DNA of 5,291 nt from the NCBI GenBank assembly GCA_007128515.1, contig SKXI01000308.1, positions 1-5,291 of the forward strand, in the 5' to 3' direction. The DNA is from Halococcaceae archaeon. Its GTDB lineage: Archaea > Halobacteriota > Halobacteria > Halobacteriales > Halalkalicoccaceae. Below, one piece after another: positions 1 to 4,782 of this stretch. Numbering within the stretch: the stretch's first letter is position 1; every line of letters starts with the position of its first letter. The notes below the pieces were generated by a model that had not been told where the DNA came from, ran no database searches, and saw nothing but the letters and a program-made list of their open reading frames with translations. The translations under genes were made by a program, and so were the position numbers.

Positions 1-198
1 CTTCTTCGTCGGTTTCTCGCCGCTGGGGACCTTCGAGAACTTCCCTGCGTTCCCGATGCCCGAGCGCTGGCGCTCGCGTTGGCGACCCTGGACCTTCGTC
101 ATCCCGGAGGCCTGGCCCTGTCTCACCTTCTCCAGTTCGTGCTCGTGGTGGGCGTTGCAGTGCGGACAGTACGTGTTGAACCGTCGTGGGATCTCCAT
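1..198 (-). CDS. rpl44e: Large ribosomal subunit protein eL44 (L44e), partial: C-terminus beyond left edge
   Basis: A zinc-binding protein of the archaeal/eukaryotic large ribosomal subunit. The minus strand from the ATG at 196-198 reads 66 codons without a stop to the window edge. The start [20 protein letters not shown] is a textbook L44e N-terminus. Cys11 and Cys14 form the first half of the zinc ribbon (C-x2-C). The basic middle and the segment [19 protein letters not shown] (residues 48-66) also match the family. Haloarchaeal L44e is about 92 residues long, so roughly 26 residues, including the second Cys pair, lie outside the window. In haloarchaea rps27e usually follows this gene; that would be off the left edge here. 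The identification is secure, and only the missing end is unknown. Confidence 0.97.
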   Translation of the reverse strand, partial: MEIPRRFNTYCPHCNAHHEHELEKVRQGQASGMTKVQGRQRERQRSGIGNAGKFSKVPSGEKPTKK

Positions 199-687
199 AG
201 GGTATACTCTGGAAGCCGGTTGGGTACGCCCGGTTAAAACCCGTTTGGTCTGGTTTCGGATTCGGCGTACGCTACAACGACCTAATGACGCGTCGCAGGG
301 TGAACGCCGAGCGCTATCTACGAACGACCGCGCCTTTCGTGTCTGGAAGCCATCATTTTCCTGGCCTGTTTTCACGACCCGTTCGTCTTCGGGCCGGTTC
401 GATCATCACTACGATGTGGATCGGCAGGGTCAGAAGACACCTCGCGCTTTTCGATTGATCACGAGACCAGGGACAATTCGGACAGCTCCCCTGCTTGAGT
501 CTCGATTGCCGGTAGAGTTGGACCCTGGAATCGAACCCGATTGGAACTCGCGAAATGTACGACCGGGCCAGTGTGTCTAACTATCGTGGCGTGTACAGCG
601 GTTCCGGCCGCTACAGTCCGAAGCCGCGCCGATCTCATCTCGTTGTCTTGGAGAAGTATGAGCACGGAGCGGAAAGCCAGTTGCGCG
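199..687. other. Intergenic region without a supported gene
   Basis: This is 489 bp between the L44e start and the end of the small membrane-protein gene. Apart from the L44e TATA-like element nothing coding is convincing. Open frames at 459-665 (minus) and 555-935 (plus) give arginine-rich or unrecognisable translations without a haloarchaeal protein composition. On the minus strand 540-517 resembles a tRNA T-arm with part of an acceptor stem, but no matching 5' half is present. The region could be decayed sequence or hold an unrecognised transcript. Confidence 0.6.
234..239 (-). promoter_or_regulatory. Putative TATA box of the L44e gene
   Basis: The minus strand reads TTTTAA here, flanked by GC-rich DNA. 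It lies about 36 bp upstream of the L44e ATG. With the usual archaeal spacing of about 25 bp to the transcription start, this would give a leader of roughly 10-14 nt. The assignment rests on position and AT-richness only. Confidence 0.45.
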
Positions 688-951
688 TTAGGATGAACTG
701 TTCTCGGATCCAGGGTCCCCTCTCGTGTCGTGATAGATACCGATCAGTGCCATCGCACCGACGTACGCACCACCAAAAAAGAGGAGTAGTACAGGCAATC
801 CTACGAGAACGATCGCGATCTCTCCGGCACCTTCCAGTGCGAATGCGCCCCGACGCCCGATTGCCATTGCGACGACCGATAAGGCGACTACAACGGCCTT
901 CCCGACCGTCGATCGATCCGCTATCTGGGATTTGACACGCTCTCTGATCAT
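688..951 (-). CDS. Small two-helix membrane protein, function unknown
   Basis: An 87-residue protein that I do not recognise as a family member. The N-terminus (residues 1-17) is charged. It is followed by a hydrophobic helix at about 18-32 (AVVVALSVVAMAIG), a short Arg-Arg loop, a second longer hydrophobic segment at about 44-72 with a Leu-Pro-Val-Leu-Leu-Leu-Phe-Phe core, and a polar Ser-rich tail. The two arginines at 33-34 suggest that loop is cytoplasmic, placing both termini outside, although the basic N-terminus argues the reverse, so topology is open. The ATG (949-951) lies six bases after the TGA of the upstream lipoprotein gene, so the two are probably cotranscribed and translationally coupled. 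No Shine-Dalgarno sequence is visible. A membrane partner for the lipoprotein is a reasonable inference only. Confidence 0.75.
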   Translation of the reverse strand: MIRERVKSQIADRSTVGKAVVVALSVVAMAIGRRGAFALEGAGEIAIVLVGLPVLLLFFGGAYVGAMALIGIYHDTRGDPGSENSSS

Positions 952-960
952 CTATGATCA
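945..960. repeat. Inverted repeat at the lipoprotein/membrane-protein junction
   Basis: TGATCAT-CT-ATGATCA is a perfect inverted repeat with 7-bp arms and a 2-bp spacer. The minus-strand stop codon of the lipoprotein gene (958-960) and the start codon of the membrane-protein gene (949-951) fall within opposite arms. It could affect translational coupling, but it may also simply be a by-product of the stop/start arrangement. Confidence 0.6.
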
Positions 961-1764
961 CTCGATCTCGAGCGTCCAGTTCCCGTCTGCTTCGACGTCT
1001 ATCCAGAACGCTCCACCGCCGGCACGGAACGTCCCGCTCCCCTCGTACTCTCCGATCTCGTTGATCATCAGTTCCCACCCACCATCGGCGTCGTGACCGG
1101 TGACGATGAAGTTCCGCTCGCCGTCGTGAGTGCCGTGGATCTCGTTGACACCGTCGGCAGTGAACGGACCAAGCCAGGTCGATCCGCTCCCTGACTCTTC
1201 GACCGGGAGTTCCTGCTGGTCGTCGGCAGTCACCTCGGGCTGATCGAGATCGAGCGACCAGTCGCCATCGGCGTCGACGTCGATCTGATACTGTCCACCG
1301 TTGATCGACATGACAGAGGAGCCCTCTGTATCCCCGATGACGTTCACGAGCAGTTCGTCGTCCCACTGTTCTCCCTCGAGCGCGACCATGTTGACGATGA
1401 AGTTCCGTTCGCCCGTATGCGAGAAGTCCACCGTCAGAATCCCCGGTTCGAGCGAGAACTCGTCGGTGACCTCCGCTCCCGATCCATCGAACGAATGTGA
1501 CTCACCGGCTTCGACGACTGCCCCCTCGCCTTCTTCTTCTTCGTCGTCGTCCGATTCTTCTTCCTCTTCTCCGGCATCATCCGTCTCCTCTTCCGAATCG
1601 TCTGTTTCCTCCGTGTCGTCGCTTTCGTCGGTTCCGTTGTCATCGACGTCCTCTTCTGTGTCGTCGACGTCGTCCGCTTCGTCGTCGTCCTCGTCCACGT
1701 CGCCGCAACCAGCGATCGTCGCTGCCGTGACCAACCCTATCAGGTACTTTCTTCGGTGCATCAT
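958..1764 (-). CDS. Tat-exported, lipid-anchored acidic surface protein with two related C-terminal domains
   Basis: A 268-residue secreted lipoprotein of unknown function. The signal peptide carries a twin-arginine motif (Arg4-Arg5-Lys-Tyr-Leu), a hydrophobic stretch, and a lipobox Ile-Ala-Gly-Cys with the lipid-bearing Cys at residue 20. Together these indicate export by the Tat pathway and anchoring on the outer face of the membrane. Residues 22-80 form an extremely acidic linker: 42 of 59 are Asp or Glu, the rest mostly Thr, Ser and Gly. Two related domains follow, about 88-175 and 195-268. Both contain GERNFIV (118-124, 215-221) and end in an Ile-Asp-Val-x-Ala-Asp-Gly-[Asp/Asn]-Trp pattern (161-169, 255-263). 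The alternation of hydrophobic and polar residues suggests beta-sandwich folds. A second ATG lies directly after the first; the first was chosen, which suits a leaderless transcript. No catalytic motif is visible, so a binding or surface role is likelier than enzymatic activity. Confidence 0.88.
   Translation of the reverse strand: MMHRRKYLIGLVTAATIAGCGDVDEDDDEADDVDDTEEDVDDNGTDESDDTEETDDSEEETDDAGEEEEESDDDEEEEGEGAVVEAGESHSFDGSGAEVTDEFSLEPGILTVDFSHTGERNFIVNMVALEGEQWDDELLVNVIGDTEGSSVMSINGGQYQIDVDADGDWSLDLDQPEVTADDQQELPVEESGSGSTWLGPFTADGVNEIHGTHDGERNFIVTGHDADGGWELMINEIGEYEGSGTFRAGGGAFWIDVEADGNWTLEIE
1101..1413. repeat. Direct repeat reflecting internal domain duplication
   Basis: Two 22-bp segments, 1101-1122 and 1392-1413, differ at a single base. 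Both encode the Gly-Glu-Arg-Asn-Phe-Ile-Val core of the two C-terminal lipoprotein domains. Together with the matching domain ends this shows a tandem duplication inside the gene. The DNA identity is confined to this core, while the rest of the domains has diverged. Confidence 0.7.
1524..1701 (-). repeat. Low-complexity Asp/Glu codon tract
   Basis: The minus strand is dominated by GAC, GAA and GAG codons, seen on the plus strand as TCTTCTTC and GTCGTCGTC runs. It encodes the acidic linker at residues 22-80 of the lipoprotein. Such tracts are prone to length change by slippage. The serine-rich frame on the opposite strand is a by-product of it. Confidence 0.75.
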
Positions 1765-1783
1765 TCTAATATCCGATCTCTGT

Positions 1784-1796
1784 CATATAACTTTTT
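1784..1796 (-). promoter_or_regulatory. Putative BRE/TATA promoter of the lipoprotein gene
   Basis: The minus strand reads GAAAAAG then TTATATG. The TATA-like part (1784-1790) is centred 23 bp upstream of the ATG at 1764, and the purine-rich BRE-like part lies directly upstream of it. This spacing would start transcription at or within a few bases of the start codon, giving a leaderless message as is common in haloarchaea. A second AT-rich patch (CTATATG on the plus strand, 1797-1803) could act instead and give a leader of several bases. Confidence 0.6.
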
Positions 1797-1914
1797 CTAT
1801 ATGTCGGTGTGAGGAGTGAAAGAGACGCCGGCTTGATTTCGAGGGTTTAAAATCAGAATCTACGACCCGAACACGCAGGCAGCAAACGGATAGCCACACT
1901 CTCGATAGAGAAAC

Positions 1915-1941
1915 CGCGCGGACGTGTCACGGGTCCGCGCG
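1915..1941. repeat. GC-rich hairpin, 9-bp perfect stem
   Basis: Arms CGCGCGGAC (1915-1923) and GTCCGCGCG (1933-1941) pair perfectly around a 9-base loop. It lies in non-coding DNA downstream of the minus-strand MoaD-like gene. On the minus strand it is followed by GTTTCTCT. It may be a 3' hairpin or part of a terminator of that gene, but the T-run is weak. Confidence 0.55.
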
Positions 1942-1942
1942 C

Positions 1943-1961
1943 CCGACGAAACCGTCGTCGG
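1943..1961. repeat. Second hairpin next to the 1915-1941 hairpin
   Basis: CCGACG (1943-1948) pairs with CGTCGG (1956-1961) around a 7-base loop, one base away from the neighbouring GC-rich hairpin. The adjacent pair is the only notable structure in the non-coding stretch 1804-2042. That stretch otherwise holds a TTTAAAA patch at 1846-1852 and a short CACGT/ACGTG hairpin at 2018-2031, and no supported gene. Confidence 0.4.
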
Positions 1962-2042
1962 CTCATCACCTCGATCCGTGGCGTTTCGGGTCCGCCGGGC
2001 TCTCCGCGACATCACTGCACGTACTGACGTGGCTCGCGATCC

Positions 2043-2303
2043 TCACTCGCGTCCGACCGGATTGGAGACCGAGAGCGTCGTCCCCCCGGCGAGCTCGGTC
2101 GTTTTCCGATCCTCGACCAGGACGTGGCTCCCCTCGTACATGACGAGCAGCTCCTCCGTCTCGATCCCCGGAGCGCGCTCGTCGAGCGCGGCGAGGGCGT
2201 CCGAGACGGTCGCTCCCGCTGGGAGCGAGAGCGAGACGGTTCGCTCGCCGGCGCGCTCGCGGACCACGCCGTAACACCGAACGGTGACCCGGATCTCCGA
2301 CAT
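2043..2303 (-). CDS. MoaD/ThiS-type beta-grasp protein lacking the C-terminal Gly-Gly
   Basis: An 86-residue protein of the ubiquitin-like sulfur-carrier fold. The N-terminal strand pair (Arg-Val-Thr-Val-Arg-Cys-Tyr-Gly, 5-12), the Leu-Pro-Ala-Gly-Ala-Thr-Val-Ser-Asp-Ala-Leu segment (27-37) that opens the helix, and the closing GGTTLSVSNPV (73-83) all follow the MoaD pattern. Family members normally end PPVxGG, with the last glycine adenylated by an E1-like enzyme and then charged with sulfur or joined to a target lysine. Here the aligned end is Asn-Pro-Val-Gly-Arg-Glu, so Arg85-Glu86 replace Gly-Gly. It therefore should not act as a conventional carrier or conjugated modifier. It may be a regulatory or structural paralogue, perhaps a partner of AOR or of the neighbouring MoaD. 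It is transcribed divergently from that gene with a 51-bp spacer. The fold is fairly sure and the role unknown. Confidence 0.85.
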   Translation of the reverse strand: MSEIRVTVRCYGVVRERAGERTVSLSLPAGATVSDALAALDERAPGIETEELLVMYEGSHVLVEDRKTTELAGGTTLSVSNPVGRE

Positions 2304-2322
2304 GGCTCGGGAGAGGACGGGG

Positions 2323-2331
2323 AACTACAAG
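2323..2331. promoter_or_regulatory. Putative shared TATA-like element between divergent MoaD-like genes
   Basis: AACTACAAG on the plus strand (CTTGTAGTT on the minus strand) is the only AT-rich patch in the 51-bp spacer. Its centre is about 24 bp from the minus-strand start at 2303 and 28 bp from the plus-strand start at 2355. Either direction fits leaderless transcription from this one element. It is a poor TATA match, so the assignment rests on position. Confidence 0.35.
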
Positions 2332-2354
2332 AGCGGTCGGACCCGAGACGGGGT

Positions 2355-2651
2355 ATGGAGATCAACTGTCAGCTGTTCGGGCCGCTACGGGAGACGGTCG
2401 GCGAGAAGACGGTCGTCGTCGAGCTCGGGGGAGAGACGGGCGATGCGACGGTCGCCGAGGCCCTCGGTGTGCTCTGTGAGCGACACCCCGACCTGGAAGA
2501 GCGGCTGTTCGAGGGCGACGAACTCGCGTTCTCGAGCGTGACGATCACGCGGAACGGGACCCACGTCATGCAGGAGGAGGGTGGGGAGACGGCCCTCGAC
2601 GAGGGCGACACGCTCAGGCTCGCCCCGCCGGTCGTCGGCGGGTCGGGGTAG
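2355..2651 (+). CDS. MoaD/SAMP-type ubiquitin-like protein ending Gly-Gly-Ser-Gly
   Basis: A 98-residue beta-grasp protein of the MoaD family, to which the haloarchaeal modifiers SAMP1 and SAMP3 belong. It opens with Met-Glu-Ile-Asn-Cys-Gln-Leu-Phe-Gly-Pro-Leu-Arg-Glu and has the helix signature ATVAEALGVLCERHPDLEERL (31-51). It also has the central Val-Thr-Ile-Thr-Arg-Asn-Gly strand (62-68) and closes with LDEGDTLRLAPPVVGG (81-96). Members supply sulfur to form the dithiolene of the pterin cofactor or are ligated to proteins. Two further residues, Ser97-Gly98, follow the Gly-Gly. The tail would have to be removed, for example by a JAMM-type protease, before an E1-like enzyme such as UbaA could activate it. 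The ATG at 2355 was chosen over upstream in-frame codons because homology begins there and upstream starts would overlap the divergent gene. The gene converges on AOR across 114 bp. Confidence 0.88.
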   Translation: MEINCQLFGPLRETVGEKTVVVELGGETGDATVAEALGVLCERHPDLEERLFEGDELAFSSVTITRNGTHVMQEEGGETALDEGDTLRLAPPVVGGSG

Positions 2652-2732
2652 TCCGATCGCTCACAGGGGGTATCGTTCTCGTTCGTAGATCTCCCAGTAC
2701 GGGACCGAGGGACGCGTTCCGTCGACCGATTA

Positions 2733-2746
2733 CCGGAGAACTCCGG
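2733..2746. repeat. Palindrome between the convergent MoaD-like and AOR genes
   Basis: CCGGAGAACTCCGG has perfect 6-bp arms around AA. It lies 20 bp beyond the AOR stop codon, in the 114-bp convergent spacer 2652-2765. No T-run follows on either strand, so a terminator role is unproven. Nothing else is recognised in the spacer. Confidence 0.4.
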
Positions 2747-2765
2747 GTGGCTCCGAGACTCCGTA

Positions 2766-4430
2766 TCAGTCTGCGCTCGCGTGGTCGACGACCTGCTCGC
2801 CGGGGACCGTCCCGTCGTCGTTCCAGCCACGGAGCTCGTAGTACTCCCCGATCGAGGCCTCGAGGTCGGGCAGGTCGTAGGGCAGCCGGTCGTCCGCGCG
2901 GTCCATCCCGCGCCGGTTGTTGAAGTGGCGCTCGAGTTCGATCACCCGGCTGCCGGCGGCGAGCAGCTCCTCGAACGGTGCGTCGAGGAGCTTCTCGAGG
3001 CTCTCGTCGGGGACGTAGTCGCCGCCGAACGCGCAGACGATCCCGCTGTCGCGCAGCGCGTTCCGGTTCTCGTGTTCGATCAGCGTCTCCGCCTTCCCGG
3101 CGGTCCCCTCCGGGTCGAGCTCGCCGGAGTACTCCTTTCGGAGCATCGTGGCGTACATGTGGTCGGCGCCGCGGTTGGCCACGGCGTACGACAGCCCCTG
3201 CCCCTGGAGGACGCGGCCGTCGTGGGCGGCGAACTCCATCCCCTTCACCGAGAAGTTCTCGACGCCGAGCTCCTCGTGTGCGCGCTCGACGCCCTCCGCG
3301 AGCATGTCACCTTCCTCCTCCCGGAACGCGATCTTCTCGACGAGGTCGTGGATCAGCTCCGCGTTGCCGAACTCGTCGTGGGCGGCGAGGTACGCAGCTA
3401 CTGAGTTGCCACACGAGATGGTGTCCATCCCGTAGACGTCACAGAGCTCGTTCGAGATCATCACGTCCACGACGTCGTCGACCCCGCAGTTCGAGCCGAA
3501 CGAGAAGACCGTCTCGAACTCCGGTCCCTCGGTCTCGACCCCTCGCTCCTCGTCACGCGTCGGGAGCTTACAGGCGAACGCACAGACCGAACAGGCCTCC
3601 TTCTTGTACTTCTTCTCCTCGACGGCGTCACCGCCGATCCCCTCGACGCCCTCGAACTCGTACTCCGAGAAGTACCTCGTCGGCAGGGAGAAGTTGTCGT
3701 TGATGAACTCGGTGTTGGCGGTCGTCCCCTGTCGTTTCATCATGTCGTCGGTCGTCGCCGCCTCGCGGTGGATCTCGCTCTGGACCTCCTCGGGGAGCGA
3801 GAGGTCGGGACGGGAGTCGCCCCTGAACGAGACCGTCTTTACGTTCTTCGACCCGAGCACGGCACCGAGGCCGCCGCGGCCGAACGCCCGGCTGTCGTAG
3901 GTCATCACGCAGGCGAACCGGACGAGGTTCTCGCCGGCCGGCCCGATCGTGATCAGGTTCTCCGAGGCGAGGTCGCGGGCCTCGTCCATCGCGTCGGTCA
4001 CCTCGGGCACCGTCGCCATCTCGAGGTCGGGAACCTCCTCGAACTCGACGCCCTCGTCGGTGACGTGAACGGCGAGTAAGTCGTCGCTTTCACCCACAAT
4101 CTCGACCGCGCTGTAGCCGGTGTCGGCGAAGTTCCGCGAGAGATACCCCCCCGCGTTCGTCGAGAGCAGCCCGTCGGTCAACGGGGAGAGCCCGGTGAGG
4201 CTCATCCTCCCGGTGAAGCTCATCTCCGAGACCTGCAGTGGACCGGTCGCGAGGTAGATCCGGTTCTCGGGGCCGAAGGGATCGGCGTCGAACGGGATCC
4301 GGTCGTGGGCGAGCGCGGTCGCCACGCCACGACCGCCGATGAACGACTCGAGCGTCTCGTCGATCTCGGTCGTCTCGTACGTTCGCTCGCCGACGTCGAT
4401 CGTGAGCAACGGGCCGGGTGTGTGTCGCAT
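2766..4430 (-). CDS. aor: Aldehyde:ferredoxin oxidoreductase family tungsten/molybdenum enzyme
   Basis: A 554-residue cytoplasmic enzyme of the AOR family, which oxidises aldehydes to carboxylic acids and passes electrons to ferredoxin. The cofactor is a bis-pyranopterin tungsten (or molybdenum) site next to a 4Fe-4S cluster. The N-terminal domain has the family start with FIGGRGVATAL (30-40), the TGRMSLTGLSPLTDGLLSTN region (73-92) and GRGGLGAVLGSKNVK (185-199). Cluster ligands are Cys280, Cys283 and Cys287 (C-x2-C-x3-C) and probably Cys466 in DSGIVC. EGPEFET (301-307) and the pterin-binding Asp331-x-x-Gly-Met-Asp336 are also present. The family usually has 550-620 residues, so this gene is complete and all key cysteines are intact. 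It starts with an ATG inside a palindrome and appears leaderless. The MoaD-like genes next door suggest local cofactor supply. Substrate and metal cannot be told from sequence; a role in handling aldehydes from amino-acid or sugar breakdown is inferred from the family. Confidence 0.95.
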   Translation of the reverse strand: MRHTPGPLLTIDVGERTYETTEIDETLESFIGGRGVATALAHDRIPFDADPFGPENRIYLATGPLQVSEMSFTGRMSLTGLSPLTDGLLSTNAGGYLSRNFADTGYSAVEIVGESDDLLAVHVTDEGVEFEEVPDLEMATVPEVTDAMDEARDLASENLITIGPAGENLVRFACVMTYDSRAFGRGGLGAVLGSKNVKTVSFRGDSRPDLSLPEEVQSEIHREAATTDDMMKRQGTTANTEFINDNFSLPTRYFSEYEFEGVEGIGGDAVEEKKYKKEACSVCAFACKLPTRDEERGVETEGPEFETVFSFGSNCGVDDVVDVMISNELCDVYGMDTISCGNSVAAYLAAHDEFGNAELIHDLVEKIAFREEEGDMLAEGVERAHEELGVENFSVKGMEFAAHDGRVLQGQGLSYAVANRGADHMYATMLRKEYSGELDPEGTAGKAETLIEHENRNALRDSGIVCAFGGDYVPDESLEKLLDAPFEELLAAGSRVIELERHFNNRRGMDRADDRLPYDLPDLEASIGEYYELRGWNDDGTVPGEQVVDHASAD

Positions 4431-4445
4431 GGGTTACCCATGCGA
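4425..4445. promoter_or_regulatory. Palindrome over the AOR start codon, candidate operator
   Basis: TCGCATGGG (4425-4433) and CCCATGCGA (4437-4445) form a perfect inverted repeat with 9-bp arms around TTA. The AOR start codon (4428-4430) lies in one arm and an out-of-frame ATG mirrors it in the other. If transcription starts at the ATG, the repeat covers about -15 to +6, where a bound dimeric repressor would block the polymerase. It could also form a hairpin at the 5' end if the message has a leader. Confidence 0.5.
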
Positions 4446-4450
4446 GGGCA

Positions 4451-4460
4451 GCTACAAAAA
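4451..4460 (-). promoter_or_regulatory. Putative TATA box of the AOR gene
   Basis: The minus strand reads TTTTTGTAGC, centred about 26 bp upstream of the AOR ATG. This places the transcription start at or next to the start codon. The TTGTAG core also occurs in the spacer between the MoaD-like genes at 2325-2330. Confidence 0.5.
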
Positions 4461-4479
4461 CGTACGCGCCCCGGCGTTC

Positions 4480-4490
4480 GAAACGCTTAG
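4480..4490 (+). promoter_or_regulatory. Putative BRE/TATA element for the 88-residue protein gene
   Basis: GAAACGCTTAG resembles the haloarchaeal pattern of a purine-rich BRE followed by a CTTA-type TATA box. The TATA-like part lies about 28 bp upstream of the ATG at 4516, fitting leaderless transcription. It is divergent from the AOR promoter, and the two start codons are 85 bp apart. Confidence 0.45.
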
Positions 4491-4515
4491 GCCACCCTCG
4501 GACGAACCCGCTCGT

Positions 4516-4782
4516 ATGAAGCGGCTCATCATCCACGGCGATCCCGGGGTGAGAAAGGGCGGGATCGTCGAGGTCGACGGCGAGGAGCTCGTCTGTTTCG
4601 GCATCTCTCGCAACGGCGAGTGGCACGGCCCCGATCGGATGCAGCTCTGGTGTGTCGTCGGTACCGAAGACGAACGCGAGGCGTTCCAGAAACAGGAGTA
4701 CATCCCGCATTTCCTCGACGTGCAGGCGGTCGACGAGTCCGACGTGACCGTGATCGAACGCGGCCCGCCGACGATCGTCTAA
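4516..4782 (+). CDS. Conserved haloarchaeal protein of unknown function (resembles HAH_0734 family)
   Basis: An 88-residue soluble protein. The start MKRLIIHGDPGVRKGGIVEV, the middle Gly-Ile-Ser-Arg-Asn-Gly-Glu-Trp-His-Gly-Pro (29-39) followed by Gln-Leu-Trp-Cys, and the segment KQEYIPHFLDVQAVD (59-73) match what I recall of a small protein conserved across haloarchaea and named after HAH_0734. I cannot check that name here. No membrane segment, signal peptide, cysteine pair for metal or known catalytic motif is seen. Trp-His-Gly-Pro and the two cysteines (27 and 46) are the most distinctive residues. It is divergent from AOR and converges on the DUF2298-like gene with overlapping stop codons. 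The ATG at 4516 was chosen because the recognisable protein begins there; an upstream start at 4339 would run through the AOR promoter. Confidence 0.88.
   Translation: MKRLIIHGDPGVRKGGIVEVDGEELVCFGISRNGEWHGPDRMQLWCVVGTEDEREAFQKQEYIPHFLDVQAVDESDVTVIERGPPTIV

Noticed and set aside
56..580. Plus-strand open frame over the L44e start and the intergenic region
   Set aside because: It overlaps the secure L44e gene in antisense and its translation has no recognisable protein character.
517..600. Complete tRNA gene on the minus strand
   Set aside because: No 5' acceptor strand GTTGGAC, D-arm or proper anticodon stem can be laid out upstream of the T-arm-like piece.
635..1366. Long arginine-rich minus-strand frame across the membrane-protein and lipoprotein genes
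   Set aside because: It is a shifted frame of two better genes; an Arg-rich product is atypical for a halophile, whose proteins are acidic.
1301..1819. Serine-rich plus-strand frame
   Set aside because: It is the antisense of the Asp/Glu codon tract of the lipoprotein, which produces long Ser runs by composition.
2124..2354. N-terminal extension of the plus-strand MoaD-like gene
   Set aside because: The extension is antisense to the divergent MoaD-like gene and shows no family similarity. Homology starts at the ATG at 2355.
2781..3703. Plus-strand open frames antisense to AOR (2781-3404, 2978-3703)
   Set aside because: They lie within the secure AOR gene, and their Val/Leu- or Arg-rich translations are typical shadows in GC-rich DNA.
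4090..4710. Minus-strand frame of 206 codons over the AOR start and the 88-residue gene
   Set aside because: It overlaps two well-supported genes in other frames and becomes Arg/Asp-rich shadow sequence.
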